A DNA stretch of 28,109 bases from an uncultured Verrucomicrobiales bacterium (GTDB taxonomy: Bacteria > Verrucomicrobiota > Verrucomicrobiia > Verrucomicrobiales > Akkermansiaceae), in contig CALBJX010000044.1 of assembly GCA_937893015.1 (NCBI GenBank), positions 1 to 28,109 on the forward strand, given 5' to 3'. The position numbers were made by a program, and so were the translations under genes. The notes beneath the pieces were generated by a model. That model was given only the letters and a program-made list of their open reading frames with translations. It was not told where the DNA came from and made no database searches. Positions 1 to 7,333 of the stretch are shown in pieces. How positions within the stretch are numbered: position 1 is the stretch's first letter; each line of letters opens with the position of its first letter.

Positions 1-1965
1 GCCAACGAGGAGGCCGAGGAGTGGAAGAGCAAGGGCTTCACCGTGGAGCGCCGCAAGCTCCGCCAGTGGATGCTGCGCATCACGGCCTATGCCGAGCGCC
101 TCATCGATGAGCTGGAGCCCCTCGACTGGCCCGAGAGCATCAAACTGCTGCAGCGCAACTGGATCGGTAAGTCCACGGGCGCCGAGGTGAACTTCGACTG
201 CAACGGCAAGACCATCACTGTCTACACCACCCGCCCCGACACGCTCTTCGGCGCCACTTACATGGTGCTCTCCCCCGAGCATGAGCTGGTGGACACCATC
301 ACCACGCCCGAGCAGAAGGCCGCCGTGGCCGCCTATCAGGCCGAGTGCGCCGCCAAGAGCGACCTCGAACGCACCGACCTCGCCAAGGAAAAGACGGGCG
401 TGTTCACCGGTGCCTATGCCACCAACCCCGTCAACGGCAAGCAGATTCCCATCTGGCTGGCGGACTATGTGCTCACGGGCTACGGCACGGGTGCCGTGAT
501 GGCCGTGCCCGCGCACGACAGCCGCGACTTCGAGTTCGCCACCAAGTTCGGCATCGACATCATCCAAGTGGTGCAGCCCGATGACGCGGACACCGCGTGG
601 CAGAACTTCTGCGGCTATGACGGCACGATGGTGAACTCCGAGCACTTCAACGGCCTGTCCGTGACGGAGGCCAAAAAGCAGATGATTGCCTGGCTGGAGG
701 AGATGAACTACGGCCACGGCAAGGTGAACTACAAGCTCCGCGACTGGCTGTTCAGCCGCCAGCGTTACTGGGGCGAGCCCTTCCCCATCATCTGGAACAG
801 CGAGGACGGCAACCACTACGCCATCCCCGAGAGCGAGCTGCCGCTTCTTCAGCCCGAGATGGAAGACTTCAAGCCCAGCGGCGACCCCCGCGGCCCCTTG
901 GTGAAGGCGACGAAGTGGATTCAGTACTCCGACACCTTCACCCGCGAGACGAATACGATGCCCCAGTGGGCGGGCTCCTGCTGGTACTACCTGCGCTACC
1001 TCGACCCGAAGAACGACAAGGCCTTCATCGACCCCGAGGTGGAGAAATACTGGATGGGCAGCACGGGCACGCCCGGCGGTGTGGATCTGTATGTGGGCGG
1101 CACGGAGCACGCCGTGCTTCACCTGCTCTACGCCCGCTTCTGGCATAAAGTCCTCTTCGACTATGGTTTGGTGTCCACCAACGAGCCCTTCAACAAGCTG
1201 GTGAATCAGGGGCTCATCCTCGGTGAGGACGGTCAAAAAATGTCCAAGAGCCGCGGCAACGTGGTGAACCCTGACGACATCGTGCGCGAGTACGGCGCGG
1301 ACTCCATCCGCCTGTACGAGATGTTCATGGGTCCGCTGAAAGAGGTCAAGCCTTGGGCGACCAAGGGTGTGGAAGGCATCAGCCGCTTCCTCGCCCGCGT
1401 GTGGCGCGTTGCCATGGTCGAGAATCAGGAGGGCAACTGGGTGCTCTCCGGCAAGGTCGTCGCCGAGGACAATGGTGCCGTGACGCCCGTCCGCAAGGAG
1501 GTACACAAGACCATCAAGAAGGTGACGGAGGATATCGAGGCCATGAGCTTCAACACTGCCATCTCCAAGATGATGGAGTGCACCAACGCCATGACCTCCG
1601 CCGAGACCGTGACGCTGGCGGACTATGTCTCCCTGCTCCACGTGCTCAATCCCTTTGCCCCGCACATGACGGAGGAGCTCTATGCCACCCTCTGCGAGCA
1701 GTTCCCCTCCCTGCCCAAGATGCAGCTCTGCAAGCAGACATGGCCGACCTTCAATCCCGAGTACCTCGTGGAGAACACGAAGGAAATCGTGATTCAGGTG
1801 AACGGCAAGCTGCGCGACAAGGTGACCGTGGCCGCCGATGCTCCCAAGGAGGAGGTCGAAGCGCAGGCGCTGGCCTCCGCCCGCGTGCAGGAGTTCATCG
1901 CCGGCAAGACCATCCGCAAGGTCATCGTCGTCCCCGGTCGTCTGGTGAACATCGTCGCCAACTGA
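1..1965 (+). CDS. leuS: Leucyl-tRNA synthetase, 5'-truncated by window edge
   Basis: Class I aminoacyl-tRNA synthetase that charges tRNA-Leu in the cytoplasm. The frame is open from base 1 and encodes 654 residues; bacterial LeuRS is about 860, so about 200 N-terminal residues with the HIGH motif lie outside the window. The CP1 editing domain is visible around bases 180-720, with the editing signature GTGAVMAVPAHDSRDFEFA near 481-540. The catalytic domain resumes after it: a Trp/Tyr-rich block (SCWYYLRYLDP) near 976-1010, then the KMSKS loop at 1237-1251. The C-terminal part is the anticodon-binding domain and the small C-terminal domain (VNGKLRDKV near 1798). The ATG at 43 is internal and should not be used as a start. 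A strong terminator follows, so leuS ends its transcript. Identification is secure; only the 5' end is missing. Confidence 0.97.
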   Translation, partial: ANEEAEEWKSKGFTVERRKLRQWMLRITAYAERLIDELEPLDWPESIKLLQRNWIGKSTGAEVNFDCNGKTITVYTTRPDTLFGATYMVLSPEHELVDTITTPEQKAAVAAYQAECAAKSDLERTDLAKEKTGVFTGAYATNPVNGKQIPIWLADYVLTGYGTGAVMAVPAHDSRDFEFATKFGIDIIQVVQPDDADTAWQNFCGYDGTMVNSEHFNGLSVTEAKKQMIAWLEEMNYGHGKVNYKLRDWLFSRQRYWGEPFPIIWNSEDGNHYAIPESELPLLQPEMEDFKPSGDPRGPLVKATKWIQYSDTFTRETNTMPQWAGSCWYYLRYLDPKNDKAFIDPEVEKYWMGSTGTPGGVDLYVGGTEHAVLHLLYARFWHKVLFDYGLVSTNEPFNKLVNQGLILGEDGQKMSKSRGNVVNPDDIVREYGADSIRLYEMFMGPLKEVKPWATKGVEGISRFLARVWRVAMVENQEGNWVLSGKVVAEDNGAVTPVRKEVHKTIKKVTEDIEAMSFNTAISKMMECTNAMTSAETVTLADYVSLLHVLNPFAPHMTEELYATLCEQFPSLPKMQLCKQTWPTFNPEYLVENTKEIVIQVNGKLRDKVTVAADAPKEEVEAQALASARVQEFIAGKTIRKVIVVPGRLVNIVAN

Positions 1966-1966
1966 G

Positions 1967-2004
1967 GAATTACAAATTGAAAAATTCGCGCGGCTAACGC
2001 CGCG
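1967..2004 (-). repeat. Composite intergenic element, degenerate heptamers plus GC hairpin
   Basis: Read on the minus strand, a GC-rich hairpin (CGCGGC 1989-1994 with GCCGCG 1999-2004) leads into an AT-rich stretch ending AATTTGTAATTC. This matches the start of the heptamer array at 13214-13245. It lies directly after the leuS stop and before the leuS terminator. It belongs to the family of elements seen in most gaps of this window. Its heptamer part is short and degenerate. Confidence 0.55.
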
Positions 2005-2012
2005 AGGTTGAG

Positions 2013-2045
2013 AAAAACGGTCTGAGCGTTGCTCAGACCGTTTTT
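2013..2045 (+). terminator. Rho-independent terminator of leuS
   Basis: A perfect 15-bp stem (2013-2027 with 2031-2045) closes a GTT loop, with A-tract and T-tract on its two sides, so it can act in both directions. The core GGTCTGA/TCAGACC recurs in the terminators at 21571 and 24876. Confidence 0.9.
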
Positions 2046-2198
2046 TATGATGGCGTTCGGCAGGGGCAGATAATCGGGGAACATCTCCTATTCATTTGAA
2101 CACCAACGAGCTCACCCACGCCAAAGCCCACTCAAAACATAAGTCAAATATTCTTGAGTGAAAAGCAATAATGACACACCTTCATAAATCGACTTTGA

Positions 2199-2474
2199 AA
2201 TATCTATGCTCCGCATGTAATTGACTCAACGCCCGATGTCTTTCCGGACTTGGTGAAAAAGCGATTCCTGAAACTCCATGTCGCAGACCGGAAAAAGCGA
2301 CATTTTCCCGAAGCACGAGACGGCACGCATTGGCGACTGCGAATTGATTTGGCGGAAGCGCGATACCCGTTGGTGATTTCGGGTTCCAACGCCTACCCGC
2401 CCTACTACCGCCTCCTGCTGAATCTGCTGCGTCCGTTTTTCCATGAGCAGGGCTTGCCCTTTGATGGCGATTGA
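2199..2474 (+). pseudogene. Unrecognised partial reading frame
   Basis: The frame is open from 2199 to a TGA at 2472-2474 and encodes 91 residues. The first usable start is TTG at 2250 (74 residues). The product is basic and aromatic near its C-terminus (YPPYYRLLLNLLRPFF). I do not recognise the family. Codon choice is less GC-biased than in neighbouring genes, in line with the low-GC interval. No promoter or ribosome binding site is evident. It may be the 3' end of a decayed gene, a small hypothetical gene, or a chance open frame. Confidence 0.25.
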
Positions 2475-2558
2475 CCTTTCCCCCACTCATGGGAAATCCC
2501 GCGTACTCGCCCGAGGTGACATGCTACCCAAAGCATCTCCTCTCACACGGAACTTTCC

Positions 2559-2604
2559 TGCATATTTTGCAGCAAATTATTAAATTTTCGTGCATATTTT
2601 GCAG
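2559..2604 (+). promoter_or_regulatory. Pair of 14-bp direct repeats before the DUF4143 remnant
   Basis: TGCATATTTTGCAG occurs at 2559-2572 and again at 2591-2604, one copy every 32 bases (about three helical turns). Each copy is bounded by self-complementary TGCA steps. The spacing and position look like a two-site operator or promoter region left behind when the 5' coding part of the ATPase gene was deleted. Direct repeats are visible; the regulatory role is inference. Confidence 0.4.
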
Positions 2605-2632
2605 AAACAAAGCGTATTATGCTTGCATTTTC

Positions 2633-3121
2633 ATCAGCAAACCATCCCTGCCGCTCTCTGCTTATCGGGACGGGGCAGTAAAAATCTTTTTCCTCGATGT
2701 CGGTCTGCTGGCTGCCAAGGCAGGATTGGATGCTGAGACAGTTCTGCACGGCAACCGTATTTTCCAAGAATTCAAAGGAGCCTTGGCGGAACAATACGTT
2801 CAACAGGAGTTGCGCACTGCTACAGAAACGGAAACCTGCTACTGGGCTACGGAGGATTCGCGCACAGAGGTGGATTTCGTCATTCAACACCGCATGTCCG
2901 TCATCCCTGTCGAGGTGAAAGCGGAGCGCAACCTCAAAGCCAAAAGCCTGAAAACCTACTGCGAGCGTTACCGCCCCGAAATCGCCGTCCGCTGCTCCAT
3001 GAGCGAGCACCACACACAAAGGGTAGAACTCCCCGAGTCTGCAGCGGGCTACACTTTGATTGACCTTCCCCTCTATGCCGCCGGTCAATTGCCGGCAGCA
3101 TGCCGCAACGGACAGGGCTGA
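2633..3121 (+). pseudogene. ATPase/DUF4143 family protein, C-terminal remnant
   Basis: Intact members are about 380-420 residues: an N-terminal AAA+ domain with Walker A/B motifs followed by a C-terminal DUF4143 domain of the nuclease-like fold. Here only the C-terminal domain remains. It starts at ISKPSLPLSAY, runs through IFFLDVGLL, the GALAEQYVQQEL helix and YWATEDSRTEVDFVI, to IPVEVKAERNLKAKSLKTY. The E..D and EVK residues that resemble a nuclease core are kept. The frame extends upstream to 2471, but residues before about 2633 are unrelated to the family and read through the AT-rich repeats, so there is no credible start. An internal deletion that removed the ATPase half explains the arrangement. 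It probably makes no functional product. Confidence 0.7.
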
Positions 3122-3306
3122 GAGACTTCCGTCACCGAAACGTCCCGCCCCGGTGCAAAACGGCAAGTCTGTTTTTCCCTCAACGTACAAAGCAACGGCC
3201 CAGAATAGTTTACATTCTCAATCTTTCCTCCTCTTTCTTCATGATCAATTTCTCGTCTGCGTTTCACGCGAGCGGATTTTTTCCTCTTTCCTGCCGTAAA
3301 AAGGGG

Positions 3307-3335
3307 TTGATTTTCGGAAAGCATTCGGCTAGAAT
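3307..3335 (+). promoter_or_regulatory. Sigma70-type promoter of parB
   Basis: TTGATT (3307-3312), a 17-bp spacer and TAGAAT (3330-3335). The start codon lies 19 bases after the -10 box, giving a leader of about 12 bases with no Shine-Dalgarno sequence. Confidence 0.65.
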
Positions 3336-3354
3336 CCCCCGCACTCATTTTTTT

Positions 3355-4263
3355 ATGGCCAGGCAAGCATTAGGAAAAGGACTCGGCGCTCTGCTGAACA
3401 AGAAGCAGAGCCTCAACACAACGAGCGCCGCGGATGTGATTCAGGACGGCGAGCAGGTGTTGCTCGTGCCCGTCAGCGAGGTTGTGGCCTCGCCCTTCCA
3501 GCCCCGACGCCGTTTCGACGAAGAGCAGATTGCCGAACTCGCCGAATCCATCCGCGAGAGCGGGCTCATCCAGCCGCTGGTGGTGCGCCGCGTGAACGAC
3601 AAGTATGAGCTGATTGCGGGTGAGCGCCGCCTGCGCGCCGTGACGCGTCTCGGTCAGGCGGAGGTGCGCGTGGTGGTTCACGAAGCGACCGACCGCGAGG
3701 TGGCTGAGCTGACGCTCATCGAAAACCTCCAACGTGCCGACCTCACGCCCTTGGAAGAGGCCGAGCAGTACCACCTGCTCCAGACCCGCTTCGGCATGAA
3801 GCAGGAGCTCATCGCCCGCCACGTAGGCAAATCCCGCGTGGTGGTGGCCAACATGGTGCGTCTGCTGGATCTCTCTGCCGTCGCCCGCGAACTGTTGGAC
3901 GCCAAAGCCATCACCGTGGGGCACGCCAAGGTGCTGCTGCAGCTCAAGGACGAGGAGCAGCAGACGACGGCCGCACAGAAGGTGGCCGAGAAGGGGCTCA
4001 CCGTCCGCCAAACTGAGCAGCTGGTGCGCGACCTCCTGACCCCGCCCCGGGCCGAACAACCTGAGCAGCCCGCCACGCCCGCCAAGAGCCGCGCACTGCC
4101 CGAGCCATACGTGCAGGTCTGCAAGCAGCTTTCCGCGGACTTCGGCACGGATGTGTCCATCAACCTCAAGGGCAAGAACAACGGCATCATCGAGATTTCC
4201 TACGCCGGCCGCGAGGAGCTCGTGCGCATTCTCCAGATGTTCGGCATCAACGCCCGCTTCTGA
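3355..4263 (+). CDS. parB: ParB/Spo0J chromosome-partitioning protein
   Basis: CTP-dependent DNA clamp that loads at parS and spreads to organise the origin region with ParA and SMC. The 302-residue length is typical. The N-terminus (ARQALGKGLGALL) is the usual ParA-contact segment. The ParB/Srx CTPase domain follows, with FQPRRRFDEEQ near residues 46-56, GLIQPLVVRR near 69-78 and the GERRLRAV motif near 90-97. ENLQRADLTPLEEAEQY near 123-139 precedes the helix-turn-helix (IARHVGKSRVVVANMVRLL). The C-terminal dimer domain ends at NARF. The ATG at 3355 is chosen because family homology begins there and a promoter sits just upstream; the frame runs on upstream without homology. No parA lies beside it, unlike the common parAB pair. 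Its TGA overlaps the ATG of the next gene (TGATG), which implies translational coupling. Confidence 0.95.
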   Translation: MARQALGKGLGALLNKKQSLNTTSAADVIQDGEQVLLVPVSEVVASPFQPRRRFDEEQIAELAESIRESGLIQPLVVRRVNDKYELIAGERRLRAVTRLGQAEVRVVVHEATDREVAELTLIENLQRADLTPLEEAEQYHLLQTRFGMKQELIARHVGKSRVVVANMVRLLDLSAVARELLDAKAITVGHAKVLLQLKDEEQQTTAAQKVAEKGLTVRQTEQLVRDLLTPPRAEQPEQPATPAKSRALPEPYVQVCKQLSADFGTDVSINLKGKNNGIIEISYAGREELVRILQMFGINARF

Positions 4264-5234
4264 TGCTCCGCCGCGTGTTCAGCCGCGTATCCCTTTCCTG
4301 CCCCGCCGTGCTGCGGGGCGGTTTTGTTGCCGCTGCCGCCCTGCTCTGCCTGTTCCCCGCCTGTGAGGAGAAGGAGAACGCTGCGCCGACCGACACCGCC
4401 GTTCTCCCCGCCGAGTGGGAGACGGGCGAGTTGTTCAGCGGCACCAATGCCTACCGCCACACAGCGGCGCTCTGCGCCCTCGGCCCCCGCCCCTCCGGCA
4501 GCGAAGGATATGCTCAACAACTCGGCTATCTCGAAACCCGTATGACCGCTGCGGGCTGGATGGTGCGCCGCGATTCCTTCCGCCCGCAGGGCAGCCCCGT
4601 GGAGATGACGAATCTGCACGCCCGCTTCGGGGAGTCGGAGGGCGCACGCCCCCTGCTCCTCTCCTGCCACATCGACACCAAGGCGATGCAGGGGTTCATC
4701 GGCGCGGATGACGGCGCGAGCGGCGCGGGTGTGCTGCTGGAGCTGGCGCGTGTGCTGGCACAGACCCCCGAGTTGGCCGCGCTGGTGGAATTCGTGTTCC
4801 TCGACGGCGAGGAATCTTTCGCCGCCCACATGACGGAGGCAGATGGTCTCTACGGCTCCAAGCACGACGCCGCACAACGCGCCGCATCCGGCACACTGCC
4901 GCGGTATCAGGTGAACCTCGACATGGTGGGCGGTGCGGACAATGTCATCGCCGTCCCCGCCTACGACACGTCGGATTTCATGCTCGCGCAGTACGCCAAG
5001 GCGCTCATGGCGGAGAATCTTCCCGTCTCACGCTGGACAGCAGAGCCCACGAGCTACCGCGACGACCACCGCCCCTACCTGGAGCAGGGGGTCGATGCGC
5101 TCAACCTCATCGCGGATTTCCGCGGCACCCGCTGGTGGCACCGGAGCACCGACACCCTCGACCGCATCGGCACCCGCACCCTCAGCGAGACCGGTCGCCT
5201 CACCCTGCGCCTCATCCGACAGCTGCTGCCGTAA
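4263..5234 (+). CDS. M28-family / glutaminyl-cyclase-like zinc hydrolase, lipoprotein
   Basis: A 323-residue exported enzyme. An N-terminal hydrophobic segment ends in LFPAC, a slightly irregular lipobox, so membrane anchoring through Cys is likely. The N-terminal half has the GPRPSGSEGY signature. Zinc-binding and catalytic residues of the M28/QC fold are visible: CHID (His about 136), ADDGASGAG, DGEES, NLDMVGG and DDHRPYLEQGV. The last resembles the DDHIPFL segment of glutaminyl-peptide cyclotransferases, and WWHRSTDTLDRI matches the C-terminal signature. It could therefore be a glutaminyl cyclase (N-terminal pyroglutamate formation) or an M28 aminopeptidase; the sequence alone does not decide. 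It is translationally coupled to parB by a one-base overlap, probably in the same transcript, although the functions look unrelated. Confidence 0.85.
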   Translation: MLRRVFSRVSLSCPAVLRGGFVAAAALLCLFPACEEKENAAPTDTAVLPAEWETGELFSGTNAYRHTAALCALGPRPSGSEGYAQQLGYLETRMTAAGWMVRRDSFRPQGSPVEMTNLHARFGESEGARPLLLSCHIDTKAMQGFIGADDGASGAGVLLELARVLAQTPELAALVEFVFLDGEESFAAHMTEADGLYGSKHDAAQRAASGTLPRYQVNLDMVGGADNVIAVPAYDTSDFMLAQYAKALMAENLPVSRWTAEPTSYRDDHRPYLEQGVDALNLIADFRGTRWWHRSTDTLDRIGTRTLSETGRLTLRLIRQLLP

Positions 5235-5393
5235 AAGAGCAGTTTGCCAAACTGAATACGATGTGCGAAGTTTGAGTTCCGCTCGCTTCCGTCTCCGCTA
5301 AAGCTTCGCCGAGACAAGACACTCGCAAGGATAATGGGAAGAAGGACGCCCGCTTCCGCCCTGCGGGCTTCAGCGTGGCAGGTGGTGTTGCTT

Positions 5394-5443
5394 GGCACGC
5401 CGTAGCCGAAAGCGTAGGCGGGTGCCCTTTGTCCCTTTTTCTT
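5394..5443 (+). terminator. Possible terminator of parB operon
   Basis: GGCACGCC (5394-5401) can pair with GGCGGGTGCC (5417-5426) with a small bulge, followed by a pyrimidine-rich tract with five T at 5436-5440. A smaller hairpin GCCCGC/GCGGGC lies upstream at 5348-5368. The rest of 5235-5393 shows no gene. The tail is imperfect, so this is a tentative call. Confidence 0.4.
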
Positions 5444-5523
5444 GCGCGGCTTTGCCGCGACTAAATTTAACTTCGTACATCGTACATCGTAAATCGTACA
5501 TCCCGACAAATCGCTCATTTGTC
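5444..5523 (+). repeat. Composite element: GC hairpin, heptamer array, small palindrome
   Basis: GC hairpin CGCGGC (5445-5450) / GCCGCG (5454-5459), an AT-rich linker, then four exact-period 7-base units at 5474-5501: CGTACAT, CGTACAT, CGTAAAT, CGTACAT. A palindrome GACAAAT (5505-5511) / ATTTGTC (5517-5523) follows. The same heptamer array plus palindrome occurs in inverse orientation at 28053-28101, upstream of nfeD. It sits upstream of the nuoB promoter. Confidence 0.9.
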
Positions 5524-5544
5524 CGTCTCTCCGCTCATTTATGC

Positions 5545-5572
5545 TTGCTTTTCAGCAAAATTCGGGTATTCT
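5545..5572 (+). promoter_or_regulatory. Candidate promoter of nuoBC
   Basis: TTGCTT (5545-5550), a 16-bp spacer and TATTCT (5567-5572), 37 bases before the chosen nuoB start. It overlaps an alternative ATG at 5541, which argues against that start. Confidence 0.45.
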
Positions 5573-5609
5573 ATCCGCAGCGGGGAGTCTACCCCCCGTT
5601 CCCATCGAT

Positions 5610-6200
5610 ATGGCCAGCGACAATCTTCAGGAAATCGAGCAGAATTACATGTGCGACCCGGATGCAGACGGCGGTTTCGTCTACACCACCGCGGAAGCCG
5701 CTATCAACTGGATGCATAAGTACTCCCTGTGGCCCATGCCCATGGGTACCTCCTGCTGCGCCATTGAGTACATGGCCGCGTCCTGCTCCCGCTATGATAT
5801 TTCCCGTTTCGGCTCCGAAGTGAACCGCTACACCCCCCGTCAGGCGGACTTCATGTTCATCTGCGGCACCATCACCTACAAGATGGCCATGCTCGTGCGC
5901 CGCATCTGGGACCAGATGCCCGAGCCCAAGTGGTGCATCGCCTGCGGTGCCTGCGCCTGCACGGGCGGCATGTTCCGCTCCTACTCCGTGCTGCAGGGCG
6001 TGGACAAGATTGTGCCTGTGGATGTGTACATCTCCGGCTGCCCTCCCCGCCCCGAAGCGCTGTTGCAGGGTCTCATCACGCTCCAAGACAAGATTATGGA
6101 GACGGACCACCCGCTCAAGGACTTCTTCAAGACGCACGACCTGCGCACCGCCCAGAACGCCCACACCATCCCCGGCGCTGCCATGGGTCTCACCGAGTAA
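5610..6200 (+). CDS. nuoB: NADH-quinone oxidoreductase subunit B
   Basis: The peripheral-arm subunit of complex I that holds iron-sulfur cluster N2 and passes electrons to quinone at the cytoplasmic membrane. With the ATG at 5610 it has 196 residues. N2 ligands are the tandem Cys49-Cys50 (GTSCCAIEYM), Cys115 in the GACA segment and Cys144 (SGCPPRPEALLQGL). The segment around the third ligand reads WCIACGACACTGGMF, with three extra cysteines (109, 112, 117) where family members usually have Val, Met and a polar residue. The upstream ATG at 5541 would add 23 residues and overlap the promoter, so 5610 is preferred. nuoC follows after 48 bases. nuoA is not upstream and nuoD is not downstream, so the operon is split. 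Confidence 0.93.
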   Translation: MASDNLQEIEQNYMCDPDADGGFVYTTAEAAINWMHKYSLWPMPMGTSCCAIEYMAASCSRYDISRFGSEVNRYTPRQADFMFICGTITYKMAMLVRRIWDQMPEPKWCIACGACACTGGMFRSYSVLQGVDKIVPVDVYISGCPPRPEALLQGLITLQDKIMETDHPLKDFFKTHDLRTAQNAHTIPGAAMGLTE

Positions 6201-6248
6201 GCCGCGCGAAGGAAGAGACGACACCATTTTACAGAGAAGCACAAGACC

Positions 6249-6830
6249 ATGCCTGCTCCCACTCTCACCGAACTTCAGAATGCCGCTGCCGACAAGATTT
6301 GCGCCCGCTTCCCGCAGGTGGGCCGCAAGGAGTTCCGCGGCGATGTCACCCTCACCGTTCAGCCTGAGGACCTCGTGAATGTCATGCGCTACGCCAAGGA
6401 AGGCTGCGGCTTCGACATGCTCGTCTGCGTCTCCTCCGTCGACAACCTCGGCGAGGAACCCCGCTTCGAAACGAACTATACCATCACCCAGGCTGAGACG
6501 GGTGTCAACATGCTGGTGCGCTGCCCTGTCGGCGGCGAGACGCCCACCGTGCCCAGCATGGTGCCGCTGTGGACCTCCGCCGACTGGCTGGAGCGCGAGC
6601 AGTACGACCTCATGGGCATCCGCTTCGAAGGCCACCCCGACCTGCGCCGCATCATGATGTGGGAGGGCTACCCCTACCATCCCCTCCGCAAGGAGTTCCC
6701 TGTGCAGGGCAAGGATTTCGTGCAGGAAGGCTTTGCCTTCACGCAGCCCGCCCCCACCGCGGGCGGTCCCTTCACCACCACGCCCGGCATCAAGACAGCC
6801 GGCGAGCGCGAACCGCATCCCCGCGCGTAA
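6249..6830 (+). CDS. nuoC: NADH-quinone oxidoreductase subunit C
   Basis: The 30-kDa peripheral-arm subunit of complex I, 193 residues, which packs against NuoD near the quinone site. The family signature is clear at about residues 116-155: EREQYDLMGIRFEGHPDLRR followed by WEGYPYHPLRKEFP. The N-terminal half carries the alpha/beta domain (FDMLVCVSSVD). The short C-terminal tail is Pro/Gly/Thr-rich. The start ATG is 48 bases after nuoB; the gap has no Shine-Dalgarno motif. It is not fused to NuoD, and no nuoD follows: a hairpin and an unrelated gene do. NuoB and NuoC contact each other in the complex, so the pair is a meaningful sub-operon. Confidence 0.93.
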   Translation: MPAPTLTELQNAAADKICARFPQVGRKEFRGDVTLTVQPEDLVNVMRYAKEGCGFDMLVCVSSVDNLGEEPRFETNYTITQAETGVNMLVRCPVGGETPTVPSMVPLWTSADWLEREQYDLMGIRFEGHPDLRRIMMWEGYPYHPLRKEFPVQGKDFVQEGFAFTQPAPTAGGPFTTTPGIKTAGEREPHPRA

Positions 6831-6857
6831 GCCCTGTGCACACACCTCACCCCTTTC

Positions 6858-6880
6858 AAGGCGGCCAACGGCCGCCTTTC
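6858..6880 (+). terminator. Probable terminator of nuoBC
   Basis: A perfect 9-bp stem (AAGGCGGCC 6858-6866 with GGCCGCCTT 6870-6878) on a three-base loop. The T-tract is only three bases, so termination may be weak. Confidence 0.5.
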
Positions 6881-6890
6881 CTATACTCCG

Positions 6891-6938
6891 GCGGCGCAGC
6901 CGCACAAAATTCAAAACTTGTCATTTGTAAATTGTAAT
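6891..6938 (+). repeat. Composite element: GC hairpin plus heptamer array
   Basis: GC hairpin GCGGC (6891-6895) / GCCGC (6899-6903) followed by three units of period 7: TTGTCAT, TTGTAAA, TTGTAAT (6918-6938). It ends 14 bases before the next start codon. Confidence 0.75.
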
Positions 6939-6952
6939 TCTCCTTTCCGCTC

Positions 6953-7270
6953 ATGTCTACTTTACCCCCCGACCTCGACCCTGTTGTGCGCGCCCAAGCC
7001 TGGGTGGGCGATGCGATTCTTGCACTCTATGTGCGCGAGTGGATTCTCAGCTTTAACAAGGGGGCCATTGACGGAGCACTCTTCGTAGAGTTCACCAGCA
7101 ACAACTTCCTCCGCCTCACAGGCAACGCCACGGGCGTGGAGGCCCAAATCGGCGTCATCTACAAAGAACAGGGGCTTGCCGCCGCCAACGCATGGATTGA
7201 CGAGCACCTGCGCCCCAAGATGGAGACACGCCTGCACCACCTGCGCACCATACACCCCCACCACAAATAA
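6953..7270 (+). CDS. RNase III-domain protein, Mini-III-like
   Basis: A 105-residue protein consisting of one RNase III-type helical domain and no double-stranded-RNA-binding domain, as in Mini-III (MrnC), which trims 23S rRNA ends in some bacteria. AWVGDAILALYVREWIL near residues 16-32 matches the GDA helix, with Asp as a catalytic metal ligand; the Glu seen before it in full RNase III is absent, as in Mini-III. TGVEAQIGVIYKEQGL near 62-77 matches the second catalytic helix with Glu. It is slightly shorter than typical Mini-III (about 130-145). The start at 6953 follows a heptamer repeat and a CT-rich stretch without a Shine-Dalgarno sequence. Dimerisation would be needed for activity. Family assignment is by motif and length; the substrate is not known. 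Confidence 0.65.
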   Translation: MSTLPPDLDPVVRAQAWVGDAILALYVREWILSFNKGAIDGALFVEFTSNNFLRLTGNATGVEAQIGVIYKEQGLAAANAWIDEHLRPKMETRLHHLRTIHPHHK

Positions 7271-7333
7271 GCGCACAAGGGGAAGGGTGCCTCTGCCCCT
7301 CCGGCACAAGCCGGCTCTTTTCGCAAAAACACG

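Larger units (their letters stand above)
2046..3354. other. Lower-GC interval with gene remnants
   Basis: Between the leuS terminator and parB the composition drops visibly, with AT-rich runs at 2135-2200 and 2560-2630, and no intact gene of the local type is present. It holds an unrecognised partial reading frame (2199-2474), a pair of direct repeats (2559-2604) and the C-terminal part of a DUF4143 protein (2633-3121). A 7-bp inverted repeat (CACTCAA 2129-2135, TTGAGTG 2154-2160) is also present. The stretch 3122-3306 shows nothing recognisable. The composition and broken genes suggest decayed, horizontally acquired DNA; no integrase or terminal repeats are visible. Confidence 0.5.

Noticed and set aside
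2471..3121. Intact hypothetical gene over the whole open frame
   Set aside because: The first 54 residues read through AT-rich direct repeats and are unrelated to the DUF4143 family; homology starts mid-domain, so this is a remnant.
3260..3275. parS-like half site before parB
   Set aside because: GTTTCACG matches half of the parS consensus, but the second half has too many mismatches (10 of 16 bases in all); ParB sites usually tolerate one or two.
5474..5501. CRISPR-like array
   Set aside because: The units are 7 bases long, directly adjacent and without spacers; there are no cas genes.
5541..5609. Upstream ATG at 5541 as the nuoB start
   Set aside because: It overlaps a promoter-like sequence and adds residues without family similarity; ATG 5610 fits NuoB length and homology better.
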